Positions 24,422 to 32,259 of a stretch of 63,743 nucleotides of DNA are shown here, piece by piece. Origin of the DNA: an uncultured Clostridia bacterium (GTDB lineage Bacteria > Bacillota > Clostridia > Christensenellales > UBA1242); assembly GCA_937992055.1 (NCBI GenBank), contig CALKLQ010000053.1:1-63743 (forward strand). Reading direction: 5' to 3'. The notes beneath the pieces were generated by a model, which did not search any database, had not been told where the DNA came from, and saw only the letters and a program-made list of their open reading frames with translations. A program made the translations under genes and the position numbers. How positions within the stretch are numbered: the first letter of the stretch is position 1; the number at the start of each line of letters is the position of its first letter.

Positions 24422-24904
24422 CTACTCTTCTGTTTTCTTCACTGATTTTGCAGTGCTAGACTTTTTTGTAGATGTAGCTTTAGAAGTTTTCTTTTCAGAA
24501 GATTTTGCGGAAGCCTTTTCCTCTTTAGGAGCAACTTCTTCAGCTTTTGCAGCTTTAGCAGATTTTTTAGCATCTTTCTTAACCGCTTTTGCATGTTCTT
24601 TGTCAAGACTCATTCCACAAACTTTGCACACTCTGACTTTTTTACCATCAACAATTTTATGTGCAACTCTTGTAGCCTTTCCACATGAACACATAACCAT
24701 AACATTAGATGCATCAATAGGAGCTGATTTTTTAACAATTCCACCCTTTTCTTGAGCACTCTTTGGTTTTGTGTGTCTGCTAACAACGTTTACGCCATCA
24801 ACAATAACACGATTTTGTTTAATCAAAACTTCCAAAACTTTGCCTGACTTTCCCTTGTCCTTACCAGTTATAACAACAACGGTATCACCTTTTTTAATAT
24901 TCAT
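24422..24904 (-). CDS. rplX: 50S ribosomal protein L24 with long basic tail
   Basis: Initiator of 50S assembly. The first 105 residues are canonical: KKGDTVVVITGKDKGKSGKV (KOW), RVIVDGVNVVSRHTKPKSAQ, and a CxC...CxxC zinc-like ribbon (MCSCGKATRV, VRVCKVCGMS). A further 55 residues follow, made almost only of Lys, Ala, Ser, Thr and Glu (from AKAVKKDAKKSAKAAKAEEV onward), giving 160 against the usual 100-110. No stop separates the tail from the fold, so it is a real extension. Confidence 0.97.
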   Translation of the reverse strand: MNIKKGDTVVVITGKDKGKSGKVLEVLIKQNRVIVDGVNVVSRHTKPKSAQEKGGIVKKSAPIDASNVMVMCSCGKATRVAHKIVDGKKVRVCKVCGMSLDKEHAKAVKKDAKKSAKAAKAEEVAPKEEKASAKSSEKKTSKATSTKKSSTAKSVKKTEE

Positions 24905-24918
24905 TTTAGCAATCTCCT

Positions 24919-25287
24919 TTAAATAACCTCAGGAGCAAGAGAAATAATTTTCATGTAGTTTTTATCTCTTAACTCTCTGGCAATAGGTCCAAAAATACGA
25001 GTACCTTTAGGTTGTTTTTGATTATCAATAATAACAGCAGCATTGTCATCAAAACGGATATGAGTTCCATCAGAACGTCTAAGTCCTTTGCTGGTTCTAA
25101 CAATTACAGCTTTAACAACGTCGCCTTTTTTAACCATTCCACCAGGAATAGCCTTTTTAACAGAAGCAATAATAACATCACCAATGTTACCACTTCTTCT
25201 ATAAGAGCCTCCAAGCACACGAATGCACATTATTTCCTTTGCACCTGTGTTGTCAGCAACTTTTAATCTTGTTTGTGGTTGTATCAT
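24919..25287 (-). CDS. rplN: 50S ribosomal protein L14
   Basis: 122 residues: MIQPQTRLKVADNTGAKEIM, GDVIIASVKKAIPGGMVKKG and VRTSKGLRRSDGTHIRFDDN. Forms intersubunit bridges and binds the silencing factor RsfS. Confidence 0.98.
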   Translation of the reverse strand: MIQPQTRLKVADNTGAKEIMCIRVLGGSYRRSGNIGDVIIASVKKAIPGGMVKKGDVVKAVIVRTSKGLRRSDGTHIRFDDNAAVIIDNQKQPKGTRIFGPIARELRDKNYMKIISLAPEVI

Positions 25288-25300
25288 AACGGCACTCCTT

Positions 25301-25561
25301 TTACTTAGCTTTTTCTACTATTCTAACAAGGCGATAGTACTTGTCTTTACTAAGTGGTCTTGTTTCCATAATTTCAACGACATCTCCAAGAGCACATTCG
25401 TTGTTTTGGTCATGAACCTTAAACCTGTTAGTTTTTTTAACGACTTTTTTATAAATTGGGTGTTTTGAGTTGGAAACAACTTTAACAACAATAGTTTTGT
25501 CCATTTTTCCAGCACTCACAACCTCTCCAAGTTTTGTAGGTCTTGTGTTTCTATCTTCCAT
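25301..25561 (-). CDS. rpsQ: 30S ribosomal protein S17
   Basis: 86 residues, OB fold: VVSAGKMDKTIVVKVVSNSK, HPIYKKVVKKTNRFKVHDQN, CALGDVVEIMETRPLSKDKY. Lies 1 bp from rpmC. Confidence 0.98.
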   Translation of the reverse strand: MEDRNTRPTKLGEVVSAGKMDKTIVVKVVSNSKHPIYKKVVKKTNRFKVHDQNNECALGDVVEIMETRPLSKDKYYRLVRIVEKAK

Positions 25562-25562
25562 A

Positions 25563-25772
25563 TTACACCTCTACTCCTTCTTTGAGTTCTCTTTCTCTCA
25601 AAATTGTTTTAACTTTTGCAATATCCTTTTTAACCACATGTAGTTGCATATTATTTGGAAGATTGCCTGTGGCATGTGAAAAACGCAAATTGAAAAGTTC
25701 GGTTGTCAAATCATTAAGTTTTGCTTTAAGTTCTTTAGTTGTCAAACTTCTAATTTCTTTAATTTTCATCAT
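25563..25772 (-). CDS. rpmC: 50S ribosomal protein L29
   Basis: 69 residues, two-helix protein at the tunnel exit: KIKEIRSLTTKELKAKLNDL, LFNLRFSHATGNLPNN. Two adjacent ATGs (25772, 25769) follow GAGGAGGG. Start overlaps rplP by 14 bases. Confidence 0.97.
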   Translation of the reverse strand: MMKIKEIRSLTTKELKAKLNDLTTELFNLRFSHATGNLPNNMQLHVVKKDIAKVKTILRERELKEGVEV

Positions 25773-26187
25773 TGCCCTCCTCAGTTCTCTTTATAAATTT
25801 GGTTTTGCAAGGAAGTTTCATAGAACCTAATCTCAAAGCTTCACGAGCTACTGGTTCAGAAACACCTTTCATTTCAAAAAGCACTCTACCAGGTTTAACC
25901 ACTGCAACCCAAAATTCTGGAGAACCTTTACCTGAACCCATACGAGTTTCTGCAGGTTTTTTAGTTACAGGTTTATCTGGAAAAATATTAATCCAAACCT
26001 GACCACCACGTTTAATATATCTAGTCATCGCAATACGAGCCGCCTCAATTTGGTTAGATTTAATCCAACAAGGCTCTGTTGCAATAATTCCAAAATCGCC
26101 ATAAGCAAGCTTGTTTCCTCTAGTTGCAACGCCTGTCATTCTTCCACGATGAACTCTTCTTCTTTTAACTCTTTTAGGCATTAACAT
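25759..26187 (-). CDS. rplP: 50S ribosomal protein L16
   Basis: 142 residues: MLMPKRVKRRRVHRGRMTGV, GDFGIIATEPCWIKSNQIEA, RMGSGKGSPEFWVAVVKPGR. The ATG at 26187 lies 8 bases after GGAGGT and overlaps the rpsC stop; most L16 proteins begin ML(L/M)PKR, supporting this start. Confidence 0.98.
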   Translation of the reverse strand: MLMPKRVKRRRVHRGRMTGVATRGNKLAYGDFGIIATEPCWIKSNQIEAARIAMTRYIKRGGQVWINIFPDKPVTKKPAETRMGSGKGSPEFWVAVVKPGRVLFEMKGVSEPVAREALRLGSMKLPCKTKFIKRTEEGNDEN

Positions 26188-26852
26188 CAGTCTCTACCTC
26201 CTTTGTCCTCTCTAGCGTTTAAAATCTCGCCTTTGTAAATCCAAACTTTAACGCCAAGTTTACCATAGTTTGTAAATGCAGAAGCAACGCCATAATCAAC
26301 ATCAGCTCTAAGAGTGTGGAGTGGAAGAGAACCTTCCATATATTTTTCGGTTCTAGCAATTGAGTTAGCGCCATCAACAACACCACTAACTTGAACTTTA
26401 CAACCTTTAGCTCCAGCTTTCATAACTCTTTGTAAAGCACTTCTCAAACATCTTCTAAAAGGTATTCTTTTTTCAAGTTGAGAAACAATACTTTCTGCAA
26501 CCAAAACAGCGTCAAGGTCTGGTTTTTTAATTTCTTTAACATTAACAATGAAATTTTTGGTTGGATTTACAACTTTTTGAAGTTGTTTTTTAAGTTCTTC
26601 AATCCCAGCACCCTTTGCTCCAATAAGCATTCCAGGTCTGCCAGTGTAGATGTTGATAACAAGCTTAGCTTTGGTTCTTTCAACAGAAACCTTAGAAATA
26701 GCACAATTTGCATAGTTCTTTTTAATAAAATTTCTGATTACGTTATCTTCTTTAATATATTTAGCAACTTCGTCTTTATCAGCATACCAAGTTGAATCCC
26801 AACCCTTGTTGATGCCTATTCTAAGTCCAATAGGACTAACTTTTTGTCCCAT
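26187..26852 (-). CDS. rpsC: 30S ribosomal protein S3
   Basis: 221 residues: GQKVSPIGLRIGINKGWDST, a KH domain with GRPGMLIGAKGAGIEELKKQ, and the C-terminal RCLRSALQRVMKAGAKGCKV. Part of the mRNA entry tunnel and helicase. Confidence 0.98.
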   Translation of the reverse strand: MGQKVSPIGLRIGINKGWDSTWYADKDEVAKYIKEDNVIRNFIKKNYANCAISKVSVERTKAKLVINIYTGRPGMLIGAKGAGIEELKKQLQKVVNPTKNFIVNVKEIKKPDLDAVLVAESIVSQLEKRIPFRRCLRSALQRVMKAGAKGCKVQVSGVVDGANSIARTEKYMEGSLPLHTLRADVDYGVASAFTNYGKLGVKVWIYKGEILNAREDKGGRD

Positions 26853-26861
26853 ACTAACCTC

Positions 26862-27248
26862 CTACGCCTTTTGGTCAAGTATAATTGTTATATGACTTGA
26901 CCTTTTAAGCATTCTGTCTGCTCTACCTCTAGCCCTAATTAAAATTCTTTTAAGAGTAGGACCAGGAGAAACATAACATTCTGCAACGAACAAATCTGCT
27001 CTATTGATTGATTTGTTGTTTTCAGCATTAGCAACTGCTGATTTTAAAAGTTTTGCACAAACTTCTGCAGCGGCATGTGGTGAATTTTCAAGTATTGCGG
27101 CAGCCACTGTCACATCTTTTCCTCTAATTGTGTCAAGAACGATGCGAACTTTTGAAGGACTCATTCTAATGTAATTTGCTTTTGCAAAAGGTCTTTGGTC
27201 CTTATTTTGCTTTCTATTTGCTGTTTTTTCTCTAATTCTTGTAGCCAT
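26862..27248 (-). CDS. rplV: 50S ribosomal protein L22
   Basis: 128 residues: RMSPSKVRIVLDTIRGKDVT, LLKSAVANAENNKSINRADL and GRADRMLKRSSHITIIL. A beta hairpin lines the exit tunnel. The N-terminus has an extra Lys/Arg-rich segment before the fold. Confidence 0.98.
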   Translation of the reverse strand: MATRIREKTANRKQNKDQRPFAKANYIRMSPSKVRIVLDTIRGKDVTVAAAILENSPHAAAEVCAKLLKSAVANAENNKSINRADLFVAECYVSPGPTLKRILIRARGRADRMLKRSSHITIILDQKA

Positions 27249-27259
27249 TTTTCACCTCT

Positions 27260-27553
27260 TTAACCTTTACTACCAGTGGTTTTGCCTTTTTGCTTGCTTC
27301 CAGCATGTCCTTTAAATGTTCTTGTTGGAGCAAACTCTCCAAGTTTATGACCAACCATTTCAACGGTACAGTAAACAGGAACATGTTTTTTGCCATTGTG
27401 GACAGCAAAAGTGAAACCTACAAATTCTGGATAAATAACTGATGCTCTAGACCAAGTTTTAATTGGTTTTTTAACACCTGTTTTGTTCATTTCTTCAACT
27501 CTTTGCAAAAGTTTTGGAAAAACATAAGGTTTTTTCTTTAATGATCTGCTCAT
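27260..27553 (-). CDS. rpsS: 30S ribosomal protein S19
   Basis: 97 residues: SRSLKKKPYVFPKLLQRVEE, TWSRASVIYPEFVGFTFAVH, GHKLGEFAPTRTFKGHAG. Standard head protein of the 30S subunit. Confidence 0.98.
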   Translation of the reverse strand: MSRSLKKKPYVFPKLLQRVEEMNKTGVKKPIKTWSRASVIYPEFVGFTFAVHNGKKHVPVYCTVEMVGHKLGEFAPTRTFKGHAGSKQKGKTTGSKG

Positions 27554-27564
27554 ATCTTTAACTC

Positions 27565-28392
27565 CTAGTTAATTCTCTTAACAATCAATCTGTTAGATGA
27601 TTTGTTTTTCTTTCTTGTCTTGTATCCAAGTGCTGGTTTGCCCCATGGAGTAACAGGTGATTTAAGTCCAACTGGAGACTTACCTTCACCACCGCCGTGT
27701 GGGTGGTCATTAGGGTTCATAACCACACCTCTAACGGTAGGTCTAACACCCATATGTCTTTTTCTTCCAGCCTTTCCAATAGACACCAATTCATGGTCTG
27801 GGTTTGAAACCGTTCCTATTGTTGCACGACATCTTGCAAGAACCTTTCTCATTTCACCACTTGGCATTCTGAGCATTGCATACTTGCCTTCTTTAGCAAC
27901 CAACTGAACCTCAACACCAGCAGAACGAGCAATTTGACCGCCCTTGCCAGGAATCAACTCAATATTGTGAATTGTTGAACCAACAGGAATATTTTCAAGA
28001 GGAAGACAATTTCCGACTTTTATTTCTGAATTAGCACCGCTTGTTACAACATCTGAAACGTTGAGTCCAAGAGGAGCAAGGATATATCTTTTTTCACCAT
28101 CAGCATAAACCAAAAGTGCGATATATGCGGAACGATTTGGGTCATACTCTATTGAAGTAACTTTTGCAGGCACATCATCTTTATTTCTTTTAAAATCAAT
28201 AATTCTATATTTTTGACGATTGCCACCACCATGATGACGAACGGTTATTCTACCGTTAGCATTTCTGCCACCCGTTTTTTTCTTAACTGCAAGCAAACTC
28301 TTTTCAGGAGCTTTTTTTGTCAATTCTTCAAAAGAAGCTGTTGTTAAAAATCTGCGTCCTGCTGAAGTTGGCTTATTTGTTTTTACTGCCAT
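27565..28392 (-). CDS. rplB: 50S ribosomal protein L2
   Basis: 275 residues. The conserved loop near the peptidyl-transferase centre is MNPNDHPHGGGEGKSP (about residues 224-239). NANGRITVRHHGGGNRQKYR and EYDPNRSAYIALLVYADGEK are canonical. Confidence 0.98.
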   Translation of the reverse strand: MAVKTNKPTSAGRRFLTTASFEELTKKAPEKSLLAVKKKTGGRNANGRITVRHHGGGNRQKYRIIDFKRNKDDVPAKVTSIEYDPNRSAYIALLVYADGEKRYILAPLGLNVSDVVTSGANSEIKVGNCLPLENIPVGSTIHNIELIPGKGGQIARSAGVEVQLVAKEGKYAMLRMPSGEMRKVLARCRATIGTVSNPDHELVSIGKAGRKRHMGVRPTVRGVVMNPNDHPHGGGEGKSPVGLKSPVTPWGKPALGYKTRKKNKSSNRLIVKRIN

Positions 28393-28406
28393 TTTGTCTA
28401 TCTCCT

Positions 28407-28709
28407 TTATGACAAGCTTTCAAAGAACGGAATTGGCTTTGATGAACTCTTAAGAGTAACTATAGCTTTTTTATAGTCACTAGTTCTTCCAACTGTTCTT
28501 CCCGACTTTGTGTTTTGCTCTTTTTTATGTCCTTTCATAACAACTGTTTTAACACTATCAACTTCTACCTTGAAAATTTCTTCTACAGCTTTTGCAATTT
28601 CAATTTTGTTGGCTTGTTTTGCAACAATGAAAGCATAAACCTTGTTTTGAATTCCAGTATATGTTTTTTCAGTGAGAAGTGGTTTTTTAATTATTTCTCT
28701 AGCATTCAT
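28407..28709 (-). CDS. rplW: 50S ribosomal protein L23
   Basis: 100 residues: IIKKPLLTEKTYTGIQNKVY, FIVAKQANKIEIAKAVEEIF, with a basic loop KGHKKEQNTKSGRTVGRTSD. Docking site for trigger factor and SRP at the tunnel exit. Overlaps rplD by 4 bases. Confidence 0.97.
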   Translation of the reverse strand: MNAREIIKKPLLTEKTYTGIQNKVYAFIVAKQANKIEIAKAVEEIFKVEVDSVKTVVMKGHKKEQNTKSGRTVGRTSDYKKAIVTLKSSSKPIPFFESLS

Positions 28710-29332
28710 TCTTTATATCCCTCCTCTATAAGTTTGACAGCAGATTTTGTCATGACAATTGTAGGATATTTAACAACTTCATAGACACTTAAAACATCAG
28801 CAAGTTGAAGTGAAAGATTATCAAGATTTGCACACGCTCTTGTTACAAACTCATTGTTTTCAGCAACAACAACAAGCGCCTTTCTATTTAGATTAAAATC
28901 TTTCATAAACTTTTCTGCGAATTTTGTTTTTGGTTCATCGAATTTAAACTCATCAACAAAAACAATTTCTTTTGCAGCAAACTTTCCACTAAGAGCACTT
29001 GCAAATGCAACTTTTTTAGCTTGTTTATTAACTTTTTTAGAAAAGTCTCTTGGTTTTGGCGCAAATGCAACTCCACCACCTGTTTGATGAGGGCCTTTAG
29101 TTGAACCCTGTCTTGCATTACCAGTATGTTTTTGTCTAAAAGGTTTTTTAGCATGTCCTCTAACTTCGCTTCTTGTAAGAGCAGATTTAGTTCCCTGTCT
29201 TTTGTTAGCAAGTTGAGCAACAACCACTTCATGAACAAGCCCTTCATTGACATCAGCTTTAAAAACTTCATCACTAACTGTCAAGGAACCAACTTCTTCA
29301 TGGTTCATATTATAAAGTTTGACTTTTGCCAT
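28706..29332 (-). CDS. rplD: 50S ribosomal protein L4
   Basis: 208 residues: QLANKRQGTKSALTRSEVRG, KPFRQKHTGNARQGSTKGPH, GGGVAFAPKPRDFSKKVNKQ. In Escherichia coli L4 represses its own operon through the S10 leader; a structured leader exists here too (30299-30517), but binding by L4 is unproven. Confidence 0.98.
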   Translation of the reverse strand: MAKVKLYNMNHEEVGSLTVSDEVFKADVNEGLVHEVVVAQLANKRQGTKSALTRSEVRGHAKKPFRQKHTGNARQGSTKGPHQTGGGVAFAPKPRDFSKKVNKQAKKVAFASALSGKFAAKEIVFVDEFKFDEPKTKFAEKFMKDFNLNRKALVVVAENNEFVTRACANLDNLSLQLADVLSVYEVVKYPTIVMTKSAVKLIEEGYKE

Positions 29333-29343
29333 TTTGCTTCCTC

Positions 29344-29976
29344 CTACGCCTTAACCGCTTGTTTAACAGTTACAAGCGAGCCTCTTGGACCAGGAACGCA
29401 ACCTTTGACAAGAAGAATATTTCTATCTGTATCAACTTTAACTACTTCAAGATTTTGAATAGTTACGCTTTCATGTCCATATTGTCCAGGCATTTTTTTG
29501 TTTTTAAAAACTCTTGATGGTGTTGAGTTGGCACTCATTGAACCAACCTCTCTATGAACAGGTCCTGTTCCGTGAGTCATTTTAAGTCTGTGAGCGTTCC
29601 ACCTTTGAATATTTCCAGTGAAACCTCTACCACGAGTTGTTCCGCTTACATCCACCATATCGTTTTCTGAAAAGATATCACATTTGATAACAGTTCCAAT
29701 TTCATATTCATTGCTATTTTCAAATCTAAATTCCTTGAGAGTTCTGCAAGGAGCAACATCACTTTTTTTGAAAACACCAAGTTCAGGTTTTGTGAGCAAT
29801 TTTTCCCTAACTTGTTCATATGCCACAACAACTGCATCGTAGCCATCTTTAATAGCAGACTTTTTTCTAACAACTGTGACAGGTCCAGCTTCTATAACTG
29901 TCACTGGAACAACTTGTCCTTCAGCAGTGAAAACTTGAGTCATGCCGAGTTTTTTACCAATAATTGCTTTTTTCAC
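29344..29976 (-). CDS. rplC: 50S ribosomal protein L3, GTG start
   Basis: 211 residues from GTG at 29976, which follows AAGGAGG and gives (M)KKAIIGKKLGMTQVFTAEG. An ATG-based frame starting at 30015 would overlap rpsJ and lacks a site. GFTGNIQRWNAHRLKMTHGT and GSMSANSTPSRVFKNKKMPG are canonical. Confidence 0.97.
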   Translation of the reverse strand: MKKAIIGKKLGMTQVFTAEGQVVPVTVIEAGPVTVVRKKSAIKDGYDAVVVAYEQVREKLLTKPELGVFKKSDVAPCRTLKEFRFENSNEYEIGTVIKCDIFSENDMVDVSGTTRGRGFTGNIQRWNAHRLKMTHGTGPVHREVGSMSANSTPSRVFKNKKMPGQYGHESVTIQNLEVVKVDTDRNILLVKGCVPGPRGSLVTVKQAVKA

Positions 29977-29989
29977 TTTTTTAGCCTCC

Positions 29990-30298
29990 TTACAGTTTGA
30001 TATTGATGTCAACACCTGCTGGCAAGTCGAGCTTCATAAGCGAGTCGACAGCTTTAGGTGATGGACTATACACATCAATTAATCTTTTGTGAGTTCTACA
30101 CTCGAATTGTTCACGACTATCTTTATGTTTGTGAGGTGAACGGATGATTGTTACCACTTCCTTGTCTGTTGGAAGAGGAATTGGCCCAGCGACTTTTGCA
30201 CCGCTCTTAGTTGCTGTTTCAATTATTCTCAAACAAGCTTGGTCTAAGAGTGCATGGTCATAGGCTTTCAGTTTAATTCTGATTTTTTGAGTTGCCAT
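29990..30298 (-). CDS. rpsJ: 30S ribosomal protein S10
   Basis: First gene of the S10-spc-alpha cluster; S10 also acts as NusE in antitermination. 102 residues: KIRIKLKAYDHALLDQACLR, GPIPLPTDKEVVTIIRSPHK, ECRTHKRLIDVYSPSPK. AGGAGG at 30310-30315 precedes the ATG. Confidence 0.98.
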   Translation of the reverse strand: MATQKIRIKLKAYDHALLDQACLRIIETATKSGAKVAGPIPLPTDKEVVTIIRSPHKHKDSREQFECRTHKRLIDVYSPSPKAVDSLMKLDLPAGVDINIKL

Positions 30299-30517
30299 TT
30301 TTTATTAACCTCCTGTAATAGCAAAACCTCGAAGCATATCGTTACACTATCCCGTGTGTGTCGCCACTATAGCCAAAATTAAAACCTGAATTAACAGGCA
30401 TTAAAAGATATGCTTTTGCTCGAGGGCAACCGCTTTTAGCAGTCACTTGTCCGCACAAATTCTCCTTGTCCGCTTGAAGACAAAGTAACCTTGTGCATCA
30501 ACCCAGACTATAATAGC
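30299..30517 (-). promoter_or_regulatory. Structured 5' leader of the S10 operon
   Basis: About 215 nt separate the promoter from rpsJ and the region is richer in GC than other spacers. On the minus strand CCTCG (forward 30421-30425 as CGAGG) pairs with CGAGG (30327-30331), and AGCATATC (30408-30415) pairs with GATATGCT (30333-30340), closing a multi-branched domain with an internal hairpin CCTG / CAGG. A direct repeat GCGGACAA occurs twice (30447-30454 and 30466-30473). The layout suggests an autoregulatory ribosomal leader. Confidence 0.6.
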
Positions 30518-30523
30518 TTGCTT

Positions 30524-30553
30524 ATTATATAACAGCTTGGCTAGCCTTGTCAA
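30524..30553 (-). promoter_or_regulatory. Sigma-A promoter of the S10-spc-alpha operon
   Basis: Perfect -35 TTGACA (30548-30553) and -10 TATAAT (30524-30529) on the minus strand, 18 bases apart. This is the strongest promoter seen in the window. Confidence 0.85.
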
Positions 30554-31141
30554 CACTTTTTTAAAACTTTTCAACTCTTTTTTGTAACCTAAGATTAATA
30601 ATATATATATAATTATTTTTATAGAAAACTACCTATTAATTTAAGGCTTTCCCTTTACATTTTAATCAGTTTTACTTACATGAAAAATAATCTACAAACC
30701 AATTCACTTATTCATCAAATAGCATATATCTCATTCAAAAAATTGTTGGCATATAAAGTTGAAAACACGAAGTCCCACATGCTACCCTATTAAAAGGTTG
30801 AAATTTCTAAAGCATGGAATTATCTGAAGCAAACACAACCCAATCATTCATACTTTTTTAACCCTTCTAAAAAAAACATTTTTAGAAAAATACAATCTAA
30901 TAATAAAGATATTTTCAGCTTCATAAAATGATAATCAATTATCTTTAAATAAAGCAAACTTTTTTAAAAGTGTAGCAAGATTTTTTTAAAGCACAAAAAA
31001 ATTACTCTTACTATTTTTCAAATCAACTTGTTAATAAATTTATTTAAAACCTCAAAACATTTTTGTTTTGAGGTTTTTCACATGAATAATTTATAGCTTA
31101 AGAGTTTCAACCTTTTACAAATTAAAAGGAGGTGTGATATA
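30554..31141. other. Long AT-rich intergenic region with orphan terminator
   Basis: About 590 bp upstream of the S10 promoter and the toxin-like gene. Apart from the S10 promoter and the hairpin at 31048-31079 I see no convincing gene. A 37-codon frame at 30680-30793 lacks a ribosome-binding site. A plus-strand small RNA ending at the hairpin is possible. Confidence 0.4.
31048..31079 (+). terminator. Orphan rho-independent terminator
   Basis: Perfect 11-bp stem AACCTCAAAAC / GTTTTGAGGTT (31048-31058, 31065-31075) followed by TTTTT on the plus strand. No plus-strand gene lies upstream within the window's spacer, so it ends an unannotated RNA or acts as an attenuator for the gene at 31142. Confidence 0.7.
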
Positions 31142-31684
31142 ATGGCAATATTAGATAACGTTAAAAGTCTTGTTGAAAAGTTTTTTACAACCAATGGTGA
31201 TTTTTGGGTAATAAGAAAAAGTAGAAGCAATCTAAACATTGAAAAGTGTAACGGTTTCGCAAAAAAAGATGAAACAAAAAATGTTTGCGACCTTTGCGTG
31301 GCCCTCAATGAAACTGTTTTTAAAGTTTACAACAAACCCGAATACTTTCATCCCAATTGTACTTGTAAATACGTTCCCACAACCCTTTCCAATATCATTT
31401 TAGATTTTCCAATGAAAAAGGTTGAAAATTATTTATTTGTTGATATTGATAAGCATAAAATGATGAAAACTATGGGTTATCATATTCAAGATTCTAAAGA
31501 TGTTTATGATCTCATTTTTGAAAGTGTGAAAACAAATTTCAAAAATGGAAATTACAAATTAGGTATTCTGGATATACATGGTCAACATTTTTCCATAAAT
31601 TTTATATTGTATGGAAAGAGAGACCATATTGGAGAAGTTTTCAATTGTCATATAGGTGTGTCGCATGGCCCAATGGCAAAATAA
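31142..31684 (+). CDS. Putative MuF-like toxin protein
   Basis: 180 residues, ATG after AAGGAGGTG. Residues about 35-80 contain EKCNGF, CDLCVALNETVFKVYNKPEY and FHPNCTCKY: a CxxC plus HPNCxC pattern like the zinc-like motif at the end of phage head-morphogenesis (MuF) domains. The C-terminal 95 residues (KMMKTMGYHIQDSKDVYDLI, then GILDIHGQHFSINFILYGKR) look like a compact toxin domain, loosely resembling DUF6883-type toxins. No signal peptide is visible. The next gene looks like an immunity protein. Function as a MuF-type or contact-dependent toxin is inferred; a phage remnant is the alternative. Confidence 0.5.
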   Translation: MAILDNVKSLVEKFFTTNGDFWVIRKSRSNLNIEKCNGFAKKDETKNVCDLCVALNETVFKVYNKPEYFHPNCTCKYVPTTLSNIILDFPMKKVENYLFVDIDKHKMMKTMGYHIQDSKDVYDLIFESVKTNFKNGNYKLGILDIHGQHFSINFILYGKRDHIGEVFNCHIGVSHGPMAK

Positions 31685-31725
31685 AAGTTGCGACACCATT
31701 AATTAAAGATTAAGGAGGTAAAAAA

Positions 31726-32061
31726 ATGAAATGGCTTGATAGAGTTAAAGTTACTGTTAGTAAAAAAAAATATGAAGATGCAGGTGTTTTCAAAGGCGCT
31801 GAAGGTGTTATAATTTTCGCTTGGCTAAGAAATGATCAATTTGAAGTTGTATTTTCTGATGAGGATGGCAGAGATTATGCTATGATAGAAATTAATGTTG
31901 CAGATTTGGAATTAGTAAGAGAAAATACTATAACAGATGAGGATATACTTGAAGACCTTCCCCTTCATGACCCACATTGGTGGTGCAAAGTTGAGGATGG
32001 GTTTATTCTCAATCTTTTGGGCGAAAAGAAAAATAAAATACCTTATGATTATAATTCTTAA
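31726..32061 (+). CDS. Putative immunity protein, DUF4926-like
   Basis: 111 residues, ATG after TAAGGAGGT, 41 bp behind the toxin-like gene. The first 65 residues match the pattern of DUF4926-like small beta proteins: DRVKVTVSKKKYEDAGVFKG, AEGVIIFAWLRNDQFEVVFS and MIEINVADLELV. The C-terminus is acidic (ITDEDILEDLPLHDPHWW). DUF4926 proteins are often found next to polymorphic toxins as immunity proteins, as I recall. Acidic composition and gene order fit such a role, but this is not proven. Confidence 0.55.
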   Translation: MKWLDRVKVTVSKKKYEDAGVFKGAEGVIIFAWLRNDQFEVVFSDEDGRDYAMIEINVADLELVRENTITDEDILEDLPLHDPHWWCKVEDGFILNLLGEKKNKIPYDYNS

Positions 32062-32163
32062 ATTTAATTATTAATTATTTTAATATTATAGTAGTAAATA
32101 AAGTTAATAAAAAATTAATTTTAAAAAATAATCATAATTAAAAAATTATTTAATAAAAATATA

Positions 32164-32199
32164 AAAAGATAACAATTATTTATTTGTTATCTTTTTTTT
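32164..32199. terminator. Bidirectional terminator
   Basis: AAAAGATAACA / TGTTATCTTTT stem (32164-32174, 32185-32195) flanked by A- and T-tracts, between the immunity gene and htrA. Confidence 0.75.
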
Positions 32200-32259
32200 A
32201 ATTAATTTAAATATAATTAAATATTTAATTTATTTATATTTTTTTTAATATTAATTAAT

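Noticed and set aside
15289..30298. Many plus-strand frames opposite the ribosomal genes
   Set aside because: Shadows of highly conserved genes; none has a ribosome-binding site or a family pattern.
30680..30793. A 37-codon plus-strand frame (MKNNLQTNSLIHQ...)
   Set aside because: No ribosome-binding site, no terminator pattern specific to it and no recognisable features.
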